DNA of 64,000 nt from Warburgia ugandensis (taxonomy: Eukaryota > Streptophyta > Magnoliopsida > Canellales > Canellaceae): positions 25,335,426 to 25,399,425 of the forward strand of contig CP141136.1 in the NCBI GenBank assembly GCA_035236585.1. Reading direction: 5' to 3'. The notes beneath the pieces were generated by a model. It did not search any database. It saw only the letters and a program-made list of their open reading frames with translations, and was not told the origin of the DNA. A program made the translations under genes and the position numbers. Positions within the stretch are counted from its first letter, which is position 1; each line of letters opens with the position of its first letter. Shown here piece after piece: positions 62,101 to 64,000 of the stretch.

Positions 62101-64000
62101 ATCGGAGAGAGAGGGGAAGAGGGTTTTTGTAGCTCGCGAAGGCGGTGCCGTCATTGTTACCGCCCTACAGAGGCGGTGGTGGAAGCCTCTGGAATGTTGG
62201 CTAGAGGAGGAAGAAGATGGGGGTGCCGTTATGAAAACGGCCCCTACGTTTTTTTGCCTTTTTCGTTTTTATATATAAATTACAGAAATGCCCTTTATCT
62301 TTAAACGCCCGTAACTTCTTCATACAAACTCCGTTTTCGGTATTCTTTGAGGCGTTGAATTCCATTTTTTGAGTACAATCAAATGATACTAATTTTTATT
62401 ATAAATTCCTTTTTTTTACTATTTTAAATAAAATAAAACATTTAACATGGTTAATTTCATATAGAATGTCCAATTCATTTTTGTAATGGATGCAAAAATA
62501 GCGTAAAATGCTCGGGGCATTACATCCATACAACCATCACATCCAACATGAATTCATATTCTTACCTCTAGGTCACATTGCAATTTTAATTAAAGTATAG
62601 TTCATATTCAAAACCCAAAGTGAGGTCTTGAACAAACCATGTCATCTCTGAACATCTTCAATGCTTCATTGGGAAACTGCCATCACTTTTACCTACTCTA
62701 TCAATGCATCAACCTGTTGTTACTCTCTATATCTGAGGCATTGCAAGCTATGCTTGTATAGGTGATTACAAGAAATAAAACATGCAATAAACACTTGCGA
62801 AGTGTATCAATATCATGTCAAGTATCAATAGAGTAAATCATTTATAAGGCAAATAAAATCATCAGGCGTTCATAATGCAAAGCTCATGAATCTCATAAAT
62901 CTGAGCGAAATAATCAGGATCAAAATATGCTCTTCATCTGAGGCAATGCAATATCAAAGCAAAACATCATGGCATGCAAGGCATGATCAAAACATAGATG
63001 AGCATCTATCAAACACAATAAGAATCTATGTCCACATCGAAATATAATGCATATCATTATAAAACAGGGCACCGTACAAAAGCAAGCCCTAAGAGCATTC
63101 CACGACACTTGAACATTAGTAATGAGTACTCATACCAACCCTGGGTCCCTCCCGTGCAGCCCGCATCAGCCCCCGAAGTCACTCACGGCTTAGGCCCGGC
63201 TTACCCTGGTTCGCCCTACATATAAATATCATATGAGCATACAGAATAACAGTATGGCCTACTATGCTACAGTGGCAACCACACAGGATCTAAACCACAG
63301 CCGCTCCCTATCGACACCTAAACGGGAGACTTTCTCCTTCCCCATGGGAAGGAACGGACCCATATAGGGGACTACCCATGATACCACCACCTACGTACCT
63401 GGCCTTGTACCACTCAAGGGCGGGTGGCCAACCCTACAACCCTCCTAGCATAGTACCCACTGGATAGAAGCACTTGTCATAAAAGCAACAAAACATGCTA
63501 TAAATCATTGAAAACTCCCAAGTGAAATAAACCTTAATAGGCTGAATCAGAATACATGATAAAGCATAAATCATAACACGTGAAAACATGGATAATCATA
63601 TAATCAAATGTCATGTGATTAAAGTGAAATAATAAACATGTTTTAATAAACACGATAGGACGTAAACACCTGCCTCAAGAATTTTAATGGAGAACTCATG
63701 AAATCAAAGAAAATTCTTGAAACGTAATCACCTACCTCGATAAATGCAGTACTCTAATCAGAAGCGTAGACAATGTCAAGCCATGTGCTCTGATGTACCT
63801 GTCATATCATAAGTCATCTATCACTTGGTGTTCCCACATCTAAAAATAAACAAATCCAAGTGATAACTTCATTGATCTGGCCATTAATCTTGAATTAACA
63901 GCCCAAATTGTCTAGTTAGCCCTCTATCGGGTCAATCTTGTACTAGATGTAGGTTTTTCTAACATCTAGATGAATATTTGTAGTCTTTGATCATCAATTT
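59146..64000 (-). mobile_element. B2 5' LTR (runs off the window), interrupted by a solo LTR
   Basis: It starts TGTGACACCCCGGG and matches B1's LTR at 37230-38212 and the LTR fragment at 17686-18550. Family B sequence occupies 59146-59545 and 62530-64000. It has none of the element D insertion and keeps the segment deleted from B1's LTR. Its end is beyond the window. Confidence 0.8.
59546..62524 (-). mobile_element. Family A solo LTR in the B2 5' LTR
   Basis: On the plus strand it runs TATGACGACC...GGCATTACA (2979 bp), flanked by perfect 5-bp duplications TCCAT (59541-59545 and 62525-62529). B1 has the single TCCAT at 37625-37629. It defines the true ends and length of a family A LTR. The TATA position is mutated (CTACAAAAAC, about 62123-62132). 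The GC-rich section (61370-61700) is longer and more diverged than in the other copies. Confidence 0.9.

Noticed and set aside
1-64000. Search by eye for tRNA, rRNA, CRISPR arrays, bacterial operons or organelle DNA.
   Set aside because: Nothing convincing was seen. The tRNA-like matches are the retrotransposon primer-binding sites only.

Overview
This is a retrotransposon-dominated plant nuclear window. The evidence is nested LTR retrotransposons with 2-6 kb LTRs, initiator-tRNA-Met and tRNA-Asp primer-binding sites, degraded Ty3/gypsy gag, protease, RT and integrase remnants, and a small cluster of wound-induced protein genes (DUF3774/WIP family), which is restricted to plants. The species cannot be named from the sequence. 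No bacterial or organellar signature was seen, and no tRNA, rRNA or CRISPR. All domain calls, boundaries and identities were made by eye.

Layout. (1) 1-17685 is a head-to-tail array of one Ty3/gypsy family on the minus strand, here called family A: internal region (1-2519), LTR (2520-7351), internal (7352-10946), LTR (10947-17480), then a stub of another internal region (17481-17685). The second LTR is split by a 3.6-kb solo LTR of another family. (2) 17686-19200 is a fragment of a second family's LTR (family B). (3) 19199-44826 and 44827-64000+ are two direct repeats of a WIP gene block followed by element B. The first holds WIP-b1 (20226-20513), WIP-c1 fragment, element B1 (23323-43074) and WIP-a (43788-44074, frameshifted). 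The second holds WIP-b2 (45855-46142), WIP-c2 fragment and element B2 (48970 to beyond the window end).

Element B1 carries a plus-strand family-A LTR that is itself split by a complete minus-strand family-A element (24869-34288). Its 5' LTR is split by a truncated element with a tRNA-Asp primer site (38213-41466, family D). Element B2 instead carries three solo LTRs (51389-53960, 54902-57763, 59546-62524). B1 and B2 therefore serve as empty-site references for each other.

The only apparently intact genes are WIP-b1 and WIP-b2, which encode identical 95-residue proteins. WIP-a has a 1-bp deletion relative to them, and WIP-c is a C-terminal fragment cut at the same point in both repeats by the B LTR. 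The likely history is a tandem WIP cluster, insertion of B into WIP-c, tandem duplication of the block (possibly through misaligned B LTRs), independent transposon insertions in each copy, and a later homogenisation of about 3 kb around WIP-b.
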